From Streptomyces sp. YPW6 (lineage in GTDB: Bacteria > Actinomycetota > Actinomycetes > Streptomycetales > Streptomycetaceae): DNA of 64,000 nucleotides. This document shows, piece by piece, positions 60,711-64,000 of the stretch; position 1 is the first letter of the stretch; each line of letters starts with the position of its first letter. A program made the translations under genes and the position numbers. The DNA lies in the NCBI RefSeq assembly GCF_018866325.1, contig NZ_CP076457.1, positions 4,499,001-4,563,000 of the forward strand. The letters are read 5' to 3'. The notes beneath the pieces were generated by a model, which was not told the origin of the DNA, ran no database searches, and worked only from the letters and a program-made list of their open reading frames with translations.

Positions 60711-61991
60711 TCAGTCCACCGTGACCGGCTCGCGGTGACCGATCCCACGTGCCACCGTGCGTCCCTGGGACCGCGGAGTCAGCCGGGAGCGCAGCGCGAG
60801 CAGGGTCAGCAGGGCGAGTGCCGTTCCGGCCAGGGGGACCAGGAAACCGGTGCTCGCGCCGTGGACGTCGGCGAGTCGCCCCGCCACGGTCACGGCCGCC
60901 GCCTGGCCGAGTGCCACCGCGCCCGTCAGCCAGGTGAAGGCCTCCGTGCGGGCCGTGGCGGGCACCAGCGCCTCCACCAGGGTGTAGCCGCTGATCAGGG
61001 CCGGGGCGATGCACAGGCCGACCAGCAGGCCCAGTCCGGCCAGCAGGGGCACCGAGTGCACGGCCCACAGGCCGGACGCGGTCAGGGTCAGAGCCACGTA
61101 CCCGACGATCAGCCGGCGGCGCGGGCTGCTCTTCCACGCGATGGCGCCGCAGGCGATGCCCGCCAGCATGTTGCCCGCCGCGAAGATGCCGTAGAGGATC
61201 CCGTTGACCCCGGGGTGGCCGATCTCCTCGGAGAACGCGGTCAGCGAGACCTGCATCCCGCCGAAGACCGCGCCGATGCCCAGGAAGGTGACGGCCAGGA
61301 CGCGCACGCCGGGAACGGAGAGCGCCGAGGCGTGCGGTTCGGCCGCGGTGGCCTTGGCGCGCGGGGCGGGCTGGGTGGCGCGCTGCGCGGCGAAGAGGAG
61401 GCCGCCGACCAGCGTCAGGGCGGCTTCCGTGATGAGTCCGGCCGCCGGGTGCACGCCGGTGCACAGCGCGGTGGCGATCACCGGGCCCAGGACGAACGTG
61501 AACTCGTCCGTCACCGACTCGAACGCGGCCGCGGTCGGCATCAGCGGGGAGGCGGGCCGGTCGGGGGTCGCCCCCAGCATCGCCGCCCAGCGCGCCCGCA
61601 CCATGGGGCCGATCTGCGGGACCGACGCACCGGTCGGCACGGCGGCGGCGAACAGCGCCCACAGGGGTGCGTCCGCCAGCGCCAGTACGGTCAGGGCGCT
61701 CACGGAGACGGCGTGGAGCAGGACCCCGGGAACCAGGACGGCGCGCTGGCCGAACCGGTCGGCGAGCTTGCCGCCCTGCGGGGCGAACAGCGCCATGGAG
61801 ACGCCGGCGACCGCCGCGACGGCGCCCGCGCTGCCGTACGAACCGGTCGTGTGCTGCACGAGGAGCACGATGCCGATGGTGAGCATCGCGAAGGGCTGCC
61901 GTGCGGCGAAGCCGGGGAGGAGGAAGGTCCACGCACCGGGGGTGCGCAGCAGTTGCCCGTATCCGGGGCGGTCGGAGACCGTGGTCGCCAC
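60711..61991 (-). CDS. MFS transporter
   Basis: 426 aa, GTG 61991 with AAGGA upstream. Twelve segments; GGKLADRFGQRAVLV is the 2-3 loop. Related to small-molecule efflux MFS; substrate unknown. The stop lies 66 bp from the fmdB-like start, on the same strand. Confidence 0.85.
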   Translation of the reverse strand: MATTVSDRPGYGQLLRTPGAWTFLLPGFAARQPFAMLTIGIVLLVQHTTGSYGSAGAVAAVAGVSMALFAPQGGKLADRFGQRAVLVPGVLLHAVSVSALTVLALADAPLWALFAAAVPTGASVPQIGPMVRARWAAMLGATPDRPASPLMPTAAAFESVTDEFTFVLGPVIATALCTGVHPAAGLITEAALTLVGGLLFAAQRATQPAPRAKATAAEPHASALSVPGVRVLAVTFLGIGAVFGGMQVSLTAFSEEIGHPGVNGILYGIFAAGNMLAGIACGAIAWKSSPRRRLIVGYVALTLTASGLWAVHSVPLLAGLGLLVGLCIAPALISGYTLVEALVPATARTEAFTWLTGAVALGQAAAVTVAGRLADVHGASTGFLVPLAGTALALLTLLALRSRLTPRSQGRTVARGIGHREPVTVD

Positions 61992-62566
61992 GGTCCTTGC
62001 CTTTCTGCCGCCTGGTGGCCGTGCTTCCCGGCGCCCTTGTGGGGCGGGCCGGACGGAAGCGGCCGAGAGCTGTCCTCTTCGCGCGGAACTGCGGTAGATG
62101 CCGGGCGGCTCGCTGCCATCGGCGGAGAAGCGCCGGGCGAAGAGACACCACGACCGCCATACGGTCGCGCCAGCTCTGCATCAGACAGAGTTGGTCGATC
62201 AGGTTTGCCTTCATGCTACAGGCAGGAAGTCCTGTGTGCCTGTGATTGCGCACAGAGCTTCCGTGCCGGCCTGTGATCTACGACGCGTTCCTCGCAGGTC
62301 GCCTTGGTTGTCACCCATGGAGAGGCGCGGGAACGGGCTGAGCCGCTGTCCCCGAAGCGCCCCTTCGGGAACGGGCTGAGCCGCTGTCCCCGAATGGGCG
62401 CGGGAACGGGCCTGAGTCGCTCCCCCCGCAGGGGCGGGGACCGGCCCAAGCCGCTGCCCCTGCCCGCAGGGGCTCGGCAGCCGTCCCGCGTCGTGGCCCC
62501 GGAACGGGCTCGGGAGCGGGCCCGAGCCGGTGCCCCCCCGGGCGCTCGCGATGAGCCCTCCGGGGC
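61992..62566. other. Long intergenic region with GC-rich repeats
   Basis: 575 bp between the MFS gene and the antiporter. The part near 62100-62280 is less GC-rich. ATG 62214 opens a frame with no RBS that runs on antisense-like. At 62329-62475 lies a repeat array (separate entry). No gene is supported. Confidence 0.5.
62329..62475. repeat. Tandem GC-rich repeats near the antiporter 3' end
   Basis: Units beginning GGGAACGGGCTGAGCCGCTG occur three to four times with decay. The copies are rich in hairpins (for example GAAGCGCCCCTTC) and could help terminate the antiporter transcript. Confidence 0.65.
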
Positions 62567-64000
62567 TCAGGGACGGGTCTTCGTACCGCTGCCGCTCCCG
62601 TTGAGGCCGGTACGGGTGCCGGTGCCCGCCCCGCCGAGCTTCTTGGCCAGCTTCATCGCCTGGGGGATGGCCGACCCGCCCTGAGGGCCCGCGGCTCCGG
62701 GAGTGCGGGAAGCGGGGGAGGTGCCCGTGCCCAGCCAGCCGGCCAGCTTGCCCCCCTCGGCGACCGCCCGCAGGCGCTCCTCCGTCCGGTCGCGCACCGG
62801 GTCGGTGGCCACCACCAGCAGCTCGTCCCCGCGCCGCAGCACCGTCGTCGGGGAGGGCACGAAGCTCTTGTTCTCCCGCACCACCAGCGTGACGGCGGCA
62901 CCGGCGGGGAGCCGGAGCTCGCTGACCTCGACACCGTGCATCTTCGACTTCGCGGGGACGGCGACCGACAGCAGATGGCCGCGCAGCCGCTCCAGCGGGG
63001 CCGACTCGATGCCCAGGTCGTCGGCCTCGGCCGGGTCCTCGGCGATGTCGAGCTTGTTCGCGACCCAGGGCAGCGTCGGCCCCTGGATCAGGGTGTAGAC
63101 GATGACCAGGATGAAGACGATGTTGAAGATGCGCGTGCTGCCCGCCACGCCGGACACCATCGGAATGGTCGCCAGGACGATGGGCACCGCCCCGCGCAGT
63201 CCGGCCCACGACATGAGGATCTTCTCGCGGGCCGGAATCCGGAACGGCACGAGGCTGAGGAAGACCGACACCGGCCGCGCCACCACGGTCAGCACCAGGC
63301 CCACCACGACGGCCGGCCAGAAGTCGTCGATCAGGTCGTGCGGGGTGACCAGCAGGCCGAGCAGCACGAACATGCCGATCTGGGCCAGCCAGCCGAGCCC
63401 GTCGGCGAAGCCGCGCGTGGCGGGCCAGTGGGGGAGCTTGGAGTTGCCGAGGACCATCGCGGCCAGGTAGACGGCGAGGAACCCGCTGCCGTGGGCCAGG
63501 GCGCCCGCCGCGTAGGCCGAGACGGCGATGGCCATCACGGCGATCGGGTAGAGCCCGGAGGCGGGCAGCGCCACGTGCCGCAGCCCGAGCGATCCCAGCC
63601 AGCCCACCGTGACGCCGATCGCGGCGCCGATGGCCAGCTCCATCGCGATCTCGGCGACCAGGACGTACCAGTGCTCGACCGGGCCGACCGCGGAGAGCGC
63701 CACGACCATGATGACGACCGGAGCGTCGTTGAAGCCGGACTCGGCCTCCAGGACACCGGTGACCCGTGGCGGCAGCGGCACTTTGCGCAGGACCGAGAAG
63801 ACGGCCGCCGCGTCGGTCGAGGAGACGACCGCGCCGATGATGAGCGCCTGGCGCCACTCCAGGCCGACGAGGTAGTGCGCGGCCGAGGCGGTGATGCCGA
63901 CACTGATGCCCACGCCGACGGTCGAGATCACCGCAGCCGCGGGGAGGACCGGGCGGACCTCTTTCCACTTCGCCCCGAGTCCGCCCTCGGCCAGGATGAC
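62567..64000 (-). CDS. CPA1-type potassium or sodium/proton antiporter, C-terminal part
   Basis: The 477 visible residues lack the N-terminus, which lies beyond the right edge; the frame is open to 64000 (VILAEGGLGAKWKEVRPVL). Membrane segments include STDAAAVFSVLR and ESGFNDAPVVIMVV, the CPA1 ion-site motifs, then a cytoplasmic TrkA-C domain (AAVTLVVRENKSFVPSP...LRRGDELLVVA) as in NhaP2/KefB-like K+/H+ antiporters. Ends with a Thr/Gly-rich tail. Confidence 0.9.
   Translation of the reverse strand, partial: VILAEGGLGAKWKEVRPVLPAAAVISTVGVGISVGITASAAHYLVGLEWRQALIIGAVVSSTDAAAVFSVLRKVPLPPRVTGVLEAESGFNDAPVVIMVVALSAVGPVEHWYVLVAEIAMELAIGAAIGVTVGWLGSLGLRHVALPASGLYPIAVMAIAVSAYAAGALAHGSGFLAVYLAAMVLGNSKLPHWPATRGFADGLGWLAQIGMFVLLGLLVTPHDLIDDFWPAVVVGLVLTVVARPVSVFLSLVPFRIPAREKILMSWAGLRGAVPIVLATIPMVSGVAGSTRIFNIVFILVIVYTLIQGPTLPWVANKLDIAEDPAEADDLGIESAPLERLRGHLLSVAVPAKSKMHGVEVSELRLPAGAAVTLVVRENKSFVPSPTTVLRRGDELLVVATDPVRDRTEERLRAVAEGGKLAGWLGTGTSPASRTPGAAGPQGGSAIPQAMKLAKKLGGAGTGTRTGLNGSGSGTKTRP

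Noticed and set aside
62100..62214. Small minus-strand frame starting at ATG 62214
   Set aside because: No RBS, no stop before it runs antisense-like through the MFS gene in another frame.

Overview
The window is high-GC actinomycete DNA. It has GTG and TTG starts, ATGA stop/start overlaps, hrdD with a sigma-R type promoter, mscL, and DUF6227-like and SAF-domain proteins, all of which point to Streptomyces. It reads as an accessory defence block on the left, a large biosynthetic gene cluster (BGC) in the middle, and an ordinary chromosomal core segment on the right.

Left block (1-10.1 kb). A TTG-started HsdM (cut by the window edge) and an HTH/N6-methylase/HsdS-like fusion run leftward. Divergent from them is a three-gene unit: an SbcC/Rad50-like zinc-hook ATPase, a 124-aa partner, and a HelD-like SF1 ATPase with a long C-terminal extension. 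Both promoters share one inverted repeat over their -35 boxes. The ATPase C-terminus and the small protein each carry an R-x3-E...H arrangement, as in RloC/PrrC or HEPN nucleases. A NUDIX-like gene, a gene-poor stretch and an alanine/glycine symporter follow.

Central BGC (about 12.6-45.0 kb). A leftward operon (26.3 to 12.6 kb) encodes a 75-aa exported peptide with two DIGWP motifs, a protein with two ATP-grasp domains, an exporter, a 2OG-Fe(II) oxygenase, an A-PCP NRPS, a KS-AT-ACP PKS (malonyl-type AT, no reductive domains), a type II thioesterase, a second exporter and a single ATP-grasp ligase. Rightward are an XRE-TPR regulator and, after a leftward exporter, a second chain: ATP-grasp ligase, ATP-grasp/dipeptide-epimerase fusion, S9 peptidase (frame broken by a 125-bp duplication), membrane desaturase, proline dehydrogenase, class V aminotransferase, A-PCP-C NRPS, P450 and a degenerate AMP-ligase. 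Five ATP-grasp domains in four proteins beside NRPS/PKS parts suggest a small modified peptide whose amide bonds are made partly by ATP-grasp ligation. I do not recognise the product.

Regulation. The inverted repeat [T/G]GGCAA-N4-TTGCC[A/C] occurs three times, in exactly the two divergent intergenic regions that surround the XRE-TPR regulator. At two sites an arm doubles as the -35 box, 18 nt from a TAGCYT -10. With the exported DIGWP peptide next door, this looks like a peptide-pheromone (RRNPP-like) circuit controlling the BGC.

Right part (45.0-64.0 kb). M6 metalloprotease, TetR plus DHA2 exporter, MarR plus DODA-type dioxygenase, hrdD, WYL regulator plus DHA2 exporter, DUF6227-like protein, P1 peptidase, a conserved 74-aa protein, MscL, SAF protein, MTA phosphorylase, FmdB zinc ribbon, MFS exporter and a CPA1 antiporter cut by the right edge. 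As I recall, hrdD lies beside the CDA antibiotic cluster in S. coelicolor, so this may be a recurrent site for BGCs. Several intergenic regions hold short tandem repeats.
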